From NCBI GenBank assembly GCA_003512875.1, contig DONZ01000242.1:1-15319 (forward strand): 15,319 nt of DNA, read 5' to 3'. The notes under the pieces were generated by a model, which was given only the letters and a program-made list of their open reading frames with translations, was not told the DNA's origin and made no database searches. Below are positions 1-6,555 of the stretch, in pieces (within the stretch, counting starts at the first letter, position 1; each line of letters opens with the position of its first letter). The stretch comes from Desulfovibrio sp. GTDB lineage: Bacteria; Desulfobacterota; Desulfovibrionia; Desulfovibrionales; Desulfovibrionaceae. The position numbers and the translations under genes were made by a program.

Positions 1-616
1 AACCGGTCGTGCCGGAAGTATACTGCATGTTTGCCGTATCATAAGGGCTGAGGCTGTTCTGCCTTTCCTGAAATTCTTCTTCCGTGACGGATTTTGCAAG
101 TTCCCGTATTTCAGGCACGCTGTACATGCCGTTTTGCTTTTCTTCCCCGAAAAAAATAACGCGTTTGAGGTGGGGGAGTTGTTCGCTTTGTATATTTTCT
201 TTGTTTTGCGTTTTGACTTCCGGAGCGATTTGGCTGAATGTGGCGAAAAAATTATGCTCGCGGTAACTTTCCGCAAGGCAGATGTTTTCACATTCGGATT
301 GCTTGAGCTGATATAATAATTCGCTGCTGCGGTAATTCGTGTTGACAGTGATGAGAATGGCGCCGATTTTTGCGGACGCGAACAAGAAAGTAATCCAATG
401 GGGGACATTGGGCGACCAAACGGCTATTTTTTCGCCTTTTTGAATGCCGATGGCGATTAAGCCTTTCGCAATGGTATCCACTTCTTCTTGGAGTTCTTTC
501 CATGTTAAACGAAGTTCCGACTCAGTAAAAACAAAAGCTGTTTTATGAGGATAACGGTCGACAGCATGGTCTAAAATCTGTCCGAGTGTTTTTTCGATGA
601 GTTTAAATTCTGACAT
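1..616 (-). CDS. AMP-forming acyl-CoA synthetase, N-terminal part (gene continues past the left edge)
   Basis: This gene encodes the first 205 residues of an AMP-binding (ANL superfamily) acyl-CoA synthetase. Such enzymes activate a carboxylic acid with ATP to an acyl-adenylate and then form the CoA thioester. It begins MSEFKLIEKTLGQILDHAVD and has the typical N-terminal blocks: an LTWKELQEEVDTIAKGL stretch (about 38-53), a VWSPNVPHWITFLFASAKIGAILITVN-type block (about 66-92) and NTNYRSSELLYQL (about 93-104). The last visible residues, 199-205, are YTSGTTG, the start of the phosphate-binding loop shared by this superfamily. The start ATG at 616 is the first in-frame methionine and lies about 20 bases below a candidate promoter; the Shine-Dalgarno is weak (GGAT). 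The substrate cannot be told because the acyl pocket and C-terminal domain lie outside the window. A medium- or long-chain fatty acyl-CoA ligase is most likely from overall resemblance. The gene appears transcribed separately from nfnAB. Confidence 0.88.
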   Translation of the reverse strand, partial: MSEFKLIEKTLGQILDHAVDRYPHKTAFVFTESELRLTWKELQEEVDTIAKGLIAIGIQKGEKIAVWSPNVPHWITFLFASAKIGAILITVNTNYRSSELLYQLKQSECENICLAESYREHNFFATFSQIAPEVKTQNKENIQSEQLPHLKRVIFFGEEKQNGMYSVPEIRELAKSVTEEEFQERQNSLSPYDTANMQYTSGTTG

Positions 617-642
617 AGAAATCCAAAAAGAAAATTTAATAA

Positions 643-671
643 AGTATACGGAAATAAAAGAAACTTTGCAA
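643..671 (-). promoter_or_regulatory. Candidate sigma70-type promoter of the acyl-CoA synthetase gene
   Basis: On the minus strand, TTGCAA (666-671) is followed after 17 bases by TATACT (643-648). The -10 box matches the consensus at 5 of 6 positions and the -35 box at 4 of 6. Transcription would start near 636, giving a leader of about 20 bases. The surrounding DNA is AT-rich, so a chance match is possible. Confidence 0.45.
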
Positions 672-792
672 GATTTTAGTTGTTCAATAATTTAAATATG
701 GAAAAAAGTGCGATTACAACATGTTAAGAGAATGCAGAATATAAAAAGAAAAAGAAAGGAAGTGTTGCATGTAAAAGAAAATTTTCTTGCTC

Positions 793-864
793 GGAAAGGA
801 AAGAAAAAATTCTTTATTTAAAAAAAAGGAAAAAATTTCAAGTAGAATGGAAAGGAAAAATTTG
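793..864. repeat. Three imperfect purine-rich repeats in the nfnB downstream spacer
   Basis: The plus strand from about 740 to 864 is almost all purine with short T runs. It contains three related stretches: GGAAAGGAAAGAAAAAATTC (793-812), AAAAAAAGGAAAAAATTTC (821-839) and GGAAAGGAAAAATTTG (849-864). In the nfnB transcript these are pyrimidine-rich, U-rich tracts just past the terminator hairpin. They may simply be AT-rich slippage sequence. The 617-904 spacer shows no gene. Confidence 0.5.
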
Positions 865-899
865 TTTAATGAGGAGGAAACATTCCTCCTCATTAAACA
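854..899 (-). terminator. Rho-independent terminator of the nfnAB operon
   Basis: A perfect 17-bp inverted repeat, TGTTTAATGAGGAGGAA (863-879) and its exact complement (883-899), is separated by a 3-base loop. The right arm begins five bases after the nfnB stop codon. Reading the minus strand, the stem is followed by AATTTTTCC, a usable U-tract. The long perfect stem and its position directly behind nfnB make this a convincing terminator. Confidence 0.88.
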
Positions 900-904
900 G
901 AAGA

Positions 905-2290
905 TTATTTTAAGAAGCGTCCGGCAATGGTTGCGGCGGCTTTTCTGCCTGCACCCATTGCAAGAATGACGGTTGCGGCACCGGTTACGATGTCGCCGCC
1001 CGCAAAAACATTTTTTACCGAAGTTTCACCGGTTTCTTCATCGGTCACGATATAGCCTTTTCTGTTCAGTTCAAGTTCGGGCGTGTTGTTGATGAAGAGA
1101 GGGTTCGGACGTGTTCCGAGGGCGACAATGGCAAGGTCCGTCTTCATTTCGAAGTTTGAATTCGGTACCGGCACTGGGCTTCTTCTGCCGCTTGCGTCAG
1201 GTTCGCCAAGCTCCATTTTTTGCAGCGTTACGGAAACAAGTTTGCCGTTTTCATTGCCTTTGAATTCAAGAGGAGCGGAAAGTTCGAGAAGTTCGACGCC
1301 CTCTTCAAAAGCATGTTCAATTTCTTCCGAACGGGCGGGCATTTCGTTTCTGCTGCGGCGGTATACGATATGAACGGTTTCGGCTCCCATGCGTTTTGCC
1401 GTGCGTGCTGCGTCCATTGCAACGTTGCCGGCTCCGAAAACCGTGACGTTTTTGCCTGAATAGGAAGGGGTGTCATAGTTCGGAAAGTCGTAAGCGCGCC
1501 CGAGGTTCGTACGGGTCAGATATTCGTTGGCGGAGAATACGCCGATAAGGTTTTCCCCCGGGATATTCAAGAAGAGAGGCAAGCCTGCGCCGACGCCGAC
1601 AAAAATGGCTTGATAGCCTTTTTTGAAGAGGCTGTCCAAAGTTACCGCGGTGCCGCCGACAAAGCTTGTTTTTATTTCAACGCCCAAGTCCTGCAATGCC
1701 TGCAATTCTTGACGGACAATGTTTTTGGGCAGTCTGAATTCGGGAATGCCGTAAACCAAAACTCCGCCGGGCTCATGCAATCCTTCAAAAACGGTCACTT
1801 CCGCTCCGAGATTTGCAAGATAACCTGCGCAGGTGAGGGAAGAAGGTCCTGAGCCGATACATGCGATTTTTACATTCTTTGCTTGCGGTTTGGCTGTTTT
1901 TGTCTGGGCTTCGAGGGCTTTGTCCGCGACATAGCGTTCAAGGCGTCCAATGGCGACTGGTTCGCCTTTCGCGCCGAGAATGCATTTCGCTTCGCATTGT
2001 TTTTCCTGTGGGCAGACACGGCCGCAAACAGCCGGAAGGCTGTTGGTGCTTTTTAATATCTCATACGCTTTTGTCAAATCATTTTCATTGATGGCTGCAA
2101 TAAATTCCGGAATGCGGACTTCAACAGGACAGCCTTTGCGGCATAAGGGATTTTTGCATTGCAGACAGCGGCTCGCTTCTGCTTTTGCCATTTCATCGGT
2201 ATAGCCGAGAGCAACTTCATTAAAATTCGTAATTCTTTCTTTTGGCTCTTGGCAGGGCATTTCAGTACGTGGAAGTTTATTTGCGTTCAT
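905..2290 (-). CDS. nfnB: NfnB / GltA-like NADPH-binding flavoprotein, large subunit of a ferredoxin:NADP(H) transhydrogenase
   Basis: This 461-residue protein is of the glutamate synthase small-chain type (NADPH-dependent GltA, SudA, NfnB). Its N-terminal iron-sulfur domain has two cysteine groups, C42-x2-C45-x4-C50-x3-C54 and C89-x3-C93-x5-C99-x3-C103, which in the family bind two [4Fe-4S] clusters. An FAD-binding Rossmann motif GSGPSSL is at 146-152, an NADPH-binding motif GAGNVA at 286-291 with YRRSRNEMPAR at 310-320, and a closing FAD motif GGDIVTG at 431-437. Paired with the upstream gene it should form NfnAB, a cytoplasmic complex that couples NADH and reduced ferredoxin to NADPH by electron bifurcation. 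The start at ATG 2290 follows GAGG with a six-base gap; an in-frame TTG at 2296 falls next to that Shine-Dalgarno and is less likely. A stand-alone glutamate synthase small chain is the alternative, but the nfnA partner argues against it. Confidence 0.9.
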   Translation of the reverse strand: MNANKLPRTEMPCQEPKERITNFNEVALGYTDEMAKAEASRCLQCKNPLCRKGCPVEVRIPEFIAAINENDLTKAYEILKSTNSLPAVCGRVCPQEKQCEAKCILGAKGEPVAIGRLERYVADKALEAQTKTAKPQAKNVKIACIGSGPSSLTCAGYLANLGAEVTVFEGLHEPGGVLVYGIPEFRLPKNIVRQELQALQDLGVEIKTSFVGGTAVTLDSLFKKGYQAIFVGVGAGLPLFLNIPGENLIGVFSANEYLTRTNLGRAYDFPNYDTPSYSGKNVTVFGAGNVAMDAARTAKRMGAETVHIVYRRSRNEMPARSEEIEHAFEEGVELLELSAPLEFKGNENGKLVSVTLQKMELGEPDASGRRSPVPVPNSNFEMKTDLAIVALGTRPNPLFINNTPELELNRKGYIVTDEETGETSVKNVFAGGDIVTGAATVILAMGAGRKAAATIAGRFLK

Positions 2291-2305
2291 GTGCAACCTC
2301 GCTTG

Positions 2306-3157
2306 TTAGTGCGCACCACATTGGCATTTATGGTGTTCAATGGATTGGGCTTCTTTATCGCGGAAAGAACTGAGACGGATTTTCAATTCGTTGAAATCGA
2401 CTTTATGCCCGTCAAATTCAGGACCGTCAACGCAGGTAAACTTCGTTTCGCCGCCCACTGTAACACGGCAGGCGCCGCACATTCCCATACCGTCGACCAT
2501 GAGGGAGTTCAGGCTTACGGTAGTCGGAACGCTGTATTCTTTGGTGAGTTTCGCAATGGCTTCCATCATCGGCACAGGTCCGATGGCTACAACTTCCTTA
2601 ATATCGTTATCGGATTTCAGACGCTCAATGAGCGGATCCGTGACCATGCCTTGTATGCCCATGCTTCCGTCGTTGGTTGCGACAAGAACTTCGTCGCAAA
2701 ATTTTGACAATTCGTCGTAATAAAGCAAAAGGTCTTTGCTTCTTGCGCCGATAACGGCGATAACGTAATTGCCTGCGCTGCTGTGACCTTTTGCAATGTG
2801 GTGCATGGCGGCAACCCCGGTTCCGCCGCCGACGCAGATGACTTTATGGGATTTGCCGCCGTTCACGATATGGGTAGGTCTTCCGAGAGGACCGCAGACA
2901 TCCATGATTTCATCGCCTTCCTGCAAATTTTCAAGTAGGGTCGTTGATGTTCCCATTACGAGATAAACAATGGTGATCGTACCGTTTTTTTTGTCCGTGT
3001 CCGCAATGGTCAAAGGAAAACGTTCCCCTTTTTCATTAATTCTTAAGATGATAAAATGTCCCGGCTTTGCGGTTTCGGCTATATGCGGTGCCTCTAACAC
3101 CAAACGGCTTGTTCTGCCCGGAATAAGACTTTCTTTTTTGAGAATTTTAACAGCCAT
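2306..3157 (-). CDS. nfnA: NfnA / SudB-like FAD, NAD and [2Fe-2S] subunit of ferredoxin:NADP(H) transhydrogenase
   Basis: This 283-residue protein belongs to the ferredoxin-NADP reductase family that includes PyrK, SudB and NfnA. RFPLTIAD (47-54) fits the FAD site, CGPLGRP (88-94) and VGGGTGVAA (109-117) the NAD-binding domain, and MVDGMGMCGACR with a later cysteine (C227, C230, C242) the [2Fe-2S] cluster. In NfnAB this subunit oxidises NADH and hosts the bifurcating or electron-relay flavin chemistry with NfnB. The start at ATG 3157 is chosen because AAGGAG lies five bases upstream; an in-frame ATG at 3223 has no such site and would overlap the likely promoter. Fifteen bases separate its stop from the nfnB start, so the two genes form one operon. 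The C-terminus ends in HHKCQCGAH, a CxC pair (C278, C280) beyond the usual cluster ligands. SudAB (sulfide dehydrogenase) is the alternative label. Confidence 0.88.
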   Translation of the reverse strand: MAVKILKKESLIPGRTSRLVLEAPHIAETAKPGHFIILRINEKGERFPLTIADTDKKNGTITIVYLVMGTSTTLLENLQEGDEIMDVCGPLGRPTHIVNGGKSHKVICVGGGTGVAAMHHIAKGHSSAGNYVIAVIGARSKDLLLYYDELSKFCDEVLVATNDGSMGIQGMVTDPLIERLKSDNDIKEVVAIGPVPMMEAIAKLTKEYSVPTTVSLNSLMVDGMGMCGACRVTVGGETKFTCVDGPEFDGHKVDFNELKIRLSSFRDKEAQSIEHHKCQCGAH

Positions 3158-3194
3158 TTCAACTCCTTTCGATACTGGTTGATTGTATTGCCGC

Positions 3195-3223
3195 AGTGTA
3201 CACAGAAGACGTTTTTTTGTCAC
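3195..3223 (-). promoter_or_regulatory. Candidate sigma70-type promoter of nfnAB
   Basis: On the minus strand, GTGACA (3218-3223) and TACACT (3195-3200) are separated by 17 bases. They match the consensus at 5 and 4 of 6 positions. Transcription would start near 3188, about 30 bases before the nfnA ATG and upstream of its Shine-Dalgarno. This supports the shorter nfnA start. No obvious operator palindrome was seen beside it. Confidence 0.45.
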
Positions 3224-3255
3224 GTAAAAAATATGTTAAAATTGCGGATAATTTC

Positions 3256-3284
3256 TTGAAAAAAAATCAGATTTGCAGTATGAT
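3256..3284 (+). promoter_or_regulatory. Strong sigma70-type promoter of the microprotein gene
   Basis: TTGAAA (3256-3261) and TATGAT (3279-3284) are separated by exactly 17 bases. Each box matches the sigma70 consensus at 5 of 6 positions, making this the best promoter in the window. Transcription should start near 3291, just ahead of the Shine-Dalgarno at 3294-3300. It diverges from the nfnA promoter, with 32 bases between the two -35 boxes. Confidence 0.75.
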
Positions 3285-3303
3285 ACAAAAAGTGAGGTGA
3301 ATT

Positions 3304-3393
3304 ATGGATTTTGCATTTTTTTTGGGTGGTATTGCTGCCGTTGCGATAGCTTTGTTCGTTATTAAAAAAACAAGCCCCAATGAGCACCATTAA
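3304..3393 (+). CDS. 29-residue single-span membrane microprotein
   Basis: This short gene starts MDFAFFLGGIAAVAIALFVI and continues KKTSPNEHH. Residues 3-20 form one hydrophobic span, followed by two lysines and a polar, histidine-ending tail, so an inner-membrane protein with its C-terminus inside is expected from the positive-inside rule. The evidence that it is a real gene is the setting: a near-consensus promoter, a strong Shine-Dalgarno GAGGTGA at 3294-3300 with suitable spacing, a TAA stop, and a strong terminator 11 bases later. The whole transcript is about 150 bases. I do not recognise the protein. By shape it resembles small subunits that stabilise larger membrane complexes (CydX, CcoQ or KdpF types), but no sequence match to any of these is claimed. 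It lies on the opposite strand to all its neighbours. Confidence 0.72.
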   Translation: MDFAFFLGGIAAVAIALFVIKKTSPNEHH

Positions 3394-3404
3394 TATCAAA
3401 TTTC

Positions 3405-3444
3405 AGTCCCTTTTGCGGAATAGACCGTAAAAGGGGCTTTTTTT
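3405..3444 (+). terminator. Rho-independent terminator of the microprotein gene
   Basis: AGTCCCTTTTGCGG (3405-3418) pairs with CCGTAAAAGGGGCT (3425-3438) over 14 positions, two of them G-U, around a six-base loop. A run of T residues follows to 3444. This is a textbook intrinsic terminator on the plus strand and ends the short transcript that begins near 3291. Confidence 0.88.
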
Positions 3445-3445
3445 G

Positions 3446-3733
3446 TCGCTTCAGCACAAAAAATTACCCGTTATTCCGGTGGAATAGAAAATCTTCAGAT
3501 ACAAAATTGTCCTCCTTTGCTGTTTTTTTTCAATATGTCCGTCAATCAAAACCAAAGAATGGCAGTATGTTGTGCGCGGTAGTTGACGTTTCTTCCATAT
3601 GTGGCGGAATTGTTGATACCATAAGGAATTTAAATTTGGGACAAATAAGCATATCAGCACGATTTTTTTATCGAAGTTAAAACGGTATGCAATAAAAGAT
3701 GCTTCATGCATTTTGAAAAATACCGTAGCAGAT
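3446..3733. other. Non-coding stretch with nothing recognised
   Basis: No supported gene, repeat or site was found here. An 86-codon open frame on the minus strand (3451-3711) has no Shine-Dalgarno and no family resemblance and was not accepted. The sequence could be the remains of a lost gene or plain spacer. Confidence 0.5.
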
Positions 3734-3770
3734 GATAATGATAATTTAAATAGCGTGAAAAGGTTATAAT
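3734..3770 (+). promoter_or_regulatory. Fur-box-like sequence upstream of a consensus -10 box
   Basis: GATAATGATAATTTAAATA (3734-3752) matches the classic Fur box GATAATGATAATCATTATC at 14 of 19 positions, including all of the first twelve. Thirteen bases later comes a perfect -10 box TATAAT (3765-3770). The -35 region that would fit it (around 3742-3747, TAATTT) is poor and lies inside the Fur-like sequence, as expected for a repressed or activated promoter. AT-rich DNA gives such matches by chance, so this is tentative. Confidence 0.35.
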
Positions 3771-3776
3771 CGGAAA

Positions 3777-3956
3777 GAGCGGGGAGCCGGCTGCGTCAGC
3801 GGCGGCAGTCTGCGAATCTCATGTGACCGGCAAAAATTCAGAGTGTTTTGAATCGTAAGCCGATAATTTTTATTTTTATACGATAAGAGAAACTCATCCG
3901 CTGAGCGGTTGGTCTTTATTTTAAATCAAAAAAGCGAGTTGAAAACTCGCTTTTTT
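3777..3956 (+). ncRNA. Possible structured non-coding transcript between the Fur-like box and the ftsZ terminator
   Basis: No open frame with a ribosome site follows the -10 box at 3765-3770, yet the DNA turns G+C-rich and stem-rich before reaching a terminator. Visible pairings are GCTGC (3790-3794) with GCGGC (3799-3803) around GTCA, GCCGG (3786-3790) with CCGGC (3827-3831) as an alternative closing stem, ATTCA (3836-3840) with TGAAT (3849-3853), and ATCGTA (3852-3857) with TACGAT (3879-3884). A transcript from about 3777 to 3956 would be some 180 bases long. It does not match any riboswitch, 6S, SRP or tRNA pattern that I know. It may instead be an untranscribed remnant. All function is inference. 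Confidence 0.3.
3928..3956 (-). terminator. Bidirectional rho-independent terminator downstream of ftsZ
   Basis: AAAAAAGCGAGTT (3928-3940) and its exact complement (3944-3956) form a 13-bp stem around a three-base loop, 25 bases after the ftsZ stop. The A and T runs at the outer ends supply a U-tract on either strand, so it can end the dcw transcript from the right and any plus-strand transcript from the left. Confidence 0.88.
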
Positions 3957-3981
3957 GGATTACTGAGTATGAAAAGAAGCA

Positions 3982-5193
3982 TTAGTTTGCTTGTCTTCTA
4001 ATGAAAGCAGGAATATCATCCGTTTCGTTGTCAAATGTGAATTCCATTGCGCCGGGTGTATGGCGGTTGCGGGTCAGGGTAGCCGTATATTCATCCGCAG
4101 TGAAATAGGGTTTGCGGACGATTGTGCTTTTTTCTTCAGGAGCCTGCGCTTTTTCTTCATTCACTGCTTTTTGAAAAGGAATGACGGAAGAACTTTGAGG
4201 AGCCGCAACGGTTTCGCTGTCAGGATTGAGACCGGTCGCAATAATGGTGATATGGATTTCGTCGTTGCTTTCCGCATCGTCTGCAGAACCTTCAACCATA
4301 CCGTAGAATACGTCGGGCAATTCTCCGTTGTCGGCAACGGCGGATTTCAGGAATTCACCGATTTGCTCGAATTCTTCCATGGTGATATCGCCGGTAATAT
4401 TGACGAGAAGCGCTTTTGCGCCAAAAATGTTGATATCTTCCAAAAGCGGACTTGAAATTGCTTGTTTTGCTGCGTCAATGGCGCGGTTTTCCCCTCTTGC
4501 CAAGCCTTCACCCATAATGGCTGCGCCTTTTTGGGTCATAACGGAGGTAAGGTCTGCAAAGTCAACGTTGATAAAGCCCGGTTTCGTAATAACTTCCGTC
4601 ACGCCGCGAACCGCGGACAAAAGCACGTCGTTGGCTTTCATGAACATTTCTTTCGCCGTGGCTTTTTTAGGTGCGATGGCGCGAAGTCTGTCGTTTGGAA
4701 TGGCAATAAGGCAATCGACATGCTGACGGAGTTCTTCAATACCTTTATTGGCAACATGGATGCGTTTGCCCTCAATAAGGGAGAAAGGTTTGGTGACAAC
4801 GCCGATTGTCAGGATATTTTTTTCTTTCGCCATTTTTGCAATGATTGGGGCTGCTCCGGTACCTGTTCCGCCGCCCATGCCGGCAGTAATGAAGACCATG
4901 TCGGTATTTTGCAGATATTTCGCAATTTCCTGCATGCTCTCTTCTGCGGCTTTTTGTCCGATTTCAGGTTTGGCGCCTGCACCGAGACCTTTTGTAAGCT
5001 GCGGTCCCAATTGGATTTTGTGCTCGGCGCTTGAGCGGTTCAGCGCTTGAGCGTCGGTGTTTGCGCAAACAAAAGTCACATCGGTGAGCTTGTTGCTGAT
5101 CATGTGTTCGAGCGCATTTCCTCCTGCGCCGCCAACACCGAAAACCGTTATTTGTGCATGGTCAGCAAATTGAGTAGGGATAGTGATGTCCAT
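3982..5193 (-). CDS. ftsZ: Cell division GTPase FtsZ
   Basis: FtsZ is the tubulin-like GTPase that forms the cytoplasmic division ring. The 403-residue protein has the nucleotide-binding GVGGAGGNA (19-27), the tubulin signature GGGTGTG (107-113) in ITAGMGGGTGTGAAP, and the catalytic T7 loop NVDFADL (209-215) that completes the next subunit's GTP site. The globular part ends near 322, followed by a variable linker of about 65 residues and the conserved C-terminal peptide DDIPAFIRR (392-400), the docking site for FtsA and other ring partners. The start at ATG 5193 is preceded by GGAGG; the longer frame starting at 5241 would overlap ftsA and adds residues not typical of FtsZ. It is the last gene of the dcw cluster here, 26 bases after ftsA, and is followed by a strong terminator. 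Confidence 0.98.
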   Translation of the reverse strand: MDITIPTQFADHAQITVFGVGGAGGNALEHMISNKLTDVTFVCANTDAQALNRSSAEHKIQLGPQLTKGLGAGAKPEIGQKAAEESMQEIAKYLQNTDMVFITAGMGGGTGTGAAPIIAKMAKEKNILTIGVVTKPFSLIEGKRIHVANKGIEELRQHVDCLIAIPNDRLRAIAPKKATAKEMFMKANDVLLSAVRGVTEVITKPGFINVDFADLTSVMTQKGAAIMGEGLARGENRAIDAAKQAISSPLLEDINIFGAKALLVNITGDITMEEFEQIGEFLKSAVADNGELPDVFYGMVEGSADDAESNDEIHITIIATGLNPDSETVAAPQSSSVIPFQKAVNEEKAQAPEEKSTIVRKPYFTADEYTATLTRNRHTPGAMEFTFDNETDDIPAFIRRQAN

Positions 5194-5219
5194 AATGCCT
5201 CCAAATTTCCCAAGTAATC

Positions 5220-6461
5220 CTATTTTATTTCTGAAAACCATTTTTTCATATGGTTTAAAACTTTGCTCAGTACGCCGGAATCGCTGTCTGTTTCAGCAAA
5301 AATCGGTTCGCTTGCGCCTTCGTTTTCAGCGCCGTAGAAAAGAAGTCCGACAGCTGTCGCATATTTTGGGTTGCTTACCATTTCGGTAAAGCCGCCTCCA
5401 AGATTTTGAGGTGAGCCGATACGGGTCGGAAGTCCGAAAATCTGTTCCGCAAGTTCTTGCGCTCCCTCGATAAGGGAACTTCCGCCGGTCAGTACGACGC
5501 CCGCTCCGATTTTACGCTTATATCCGGAACGTTCCAGTTCTTGATTGATGTGAAAGAAAATTTCTTCCATGCGCGGTTCGCAGATGGCTGCCAAGACTTG
5601 GCGGGCGACCTGCCTTGAGGGGCGTCCTCCGACGCTTGGGACTTCTATGGTTTCATCGGGAGAAACCATTTCTCCGAGACAGCAGCCGTATTTGATTTTA
5701 ATTTTTTCCGCTGCCGAAATAGGGGTTCTCAAACCGAAAGCAATATCATTGGTAAGGTTTTGTCCGCCAAGAGGAACCGCTCCGGTGTATTTTATCGCAT
5801 TGTCCGCAAAAATCGCTATGTCGCTTGTGCCGCCGCCGATATCCACGATGGCGACACCGATTTCCCTTTCTTCGTCGGTCAAAATCGCTTTTGAAGAGGC
5901 AAGGGCTTCAAGCACGATGTCGGTAACATCGATATTGCTTTTCTGGCAGGAGCGCAGAATGTTCTGCGCGGAAGTGACGGAGCCCGTGACGATATGCACA
6001 TTCACTTCCAGACGGACGCCGCTCATGCCAAGCGGCTCGATAATGCCGCGCTGATCGTCGACAATATATTCCTGCGGCAAAATATGGATGACATCCCTGT
6101 CCATGGGGATAGCGACGGCTTTTGCCGCGTCAAGGACGCGTTCGATATCTTTTTGGCTGACTTCTCCGCCTTTGATTGCGATAACGCCGTGGCTGTTCGT
6201 GCCTTTTATGTGGCTGCCTGCAATGCCCGCATATACGGAACCGATGGTGCAGCCGACCATAGCCTCAGCTTCGTCAATGGCTTGCCGAATGGATTGAACC
6301 GTTTGTTCAATATTTACGACAACTCCTTTGCGAAGCCCCGTTGACGGGCTATTGCCAACACCTACGATATTTATATTGCCGTGGTCGTTGATTTCTCCCA
6401 CAACAACACAAATTTTGGTTGTTCCGATATCAAGTCCGACAATTAATTCTGACTTGGGCAT
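5220..6461 (-). CDS. ftsA: Cell division protein FtsA
   Basis: FtsA is the actin-like ATPase that anchors FtsZ filaments to the inner membrane and recruits later division proteins. The 413-residue protein shows the phosphate 1 motif GLDIGTTK (9-16), the 1C subdomain typical of FtsA in place of actin 1B (about 84-160), phosphate 2 in VDIGGGTSD (206-214) and the adenosine motif VVLTGGSSLIEG (322-333). It ends in SKVLNHMKKWFSEIK (399-413), the amphipathic membrane-targeting helix. The start at ATG 6461 has a good Shine-Dalgarno GAGGAG six bases upstream. The 94-base gap from ftsQ is the largest inside the cluster and is very AT-rich, so ftsA and ftsZ might also have their own promoter there; I could not pick out convincing boxes. 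Confidence 0.97.
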   Translation of the reverse strand: MPKSELIVGLDIGTTKICVVVGEINDHGNINIVGVGNSPSTGLRKGVVVNIEQTVQSIRQAIDEAEAMVGCTIGSVYAGIAGSHIKGTNSHGVIAIKGGEVSQKDIERVLDAAKAVAIPMDRDVIHILPQEYIVDDQRGIIEPLGMSGVRLEVNVHIVTGSVTSAQNILRSCQKSNIDVTDIVLEALASSKAILTDEEREIGVAIVDIGGGTSDIAIFADNAIKYTGAVPLGGQNLTNDIAFGLRTPISAAEKIKIKYGCCLGEMVSPDETIEVPSVGGRPSRQVARQVLAAICEPRMEEIFFHINQELERSGYKRKIGAGVVLTGGSSLIEGAQELAEQIFGLPTRIGSPQNLGGGFTEMVSNPKYATAVGLLFYGAENEGASEPIFAETDSDSGVLSKVLNHMKKWFSEIK

Positions 6462-6555
6462 TTTTTACTCCTCAAATGTATATAGATTTATTCAAACATA
6501 CTTTATAATAATTGTCTAGAAAATTTTTAGAGTTTTTTATAAAAATTATTAGAAT

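Noticed and set aside
2159..2707. 182-codon plus-strand open frame spanning nfnA and nfnB
   Set aside because: Antisense to two well-supported genes and crosses their junction; no ribosome site or domain.
3158..3223. 22-codon N-terminal extension of nfnA from ATG 3223
   Set aside because: The extension contains the likely -10 and -35 boxes and the Shine-Dalgarno AAGGAG that serves the ATG at 3157.
3451..3711. 86-codon minus-strand open frame in the nfnA-ftsZ gap
   Set aside because: It has no Shine-Dalgarno before its ATG, no recognisable domain, and begins on the opposite strand directly against the terminator of the microprotein gene. Chance frames of this length are common.
3777..3900. 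Cobalamin, TPP, FMN, c-di-GMP or ZTP riboswitch in the G+C-rich patch
   Set aside because: None of the conserved boxes of these classes could be found on either strand, and no gene follows on the plus strand that such a switch would control.
4462..5034. 190-codon plus-strand open frame inside ftsZ
   Set aside because: Antisense to the conserved GTPase core of ftsZ; the translation is rich in Cys, Phe and His as expected of a shadow frame.
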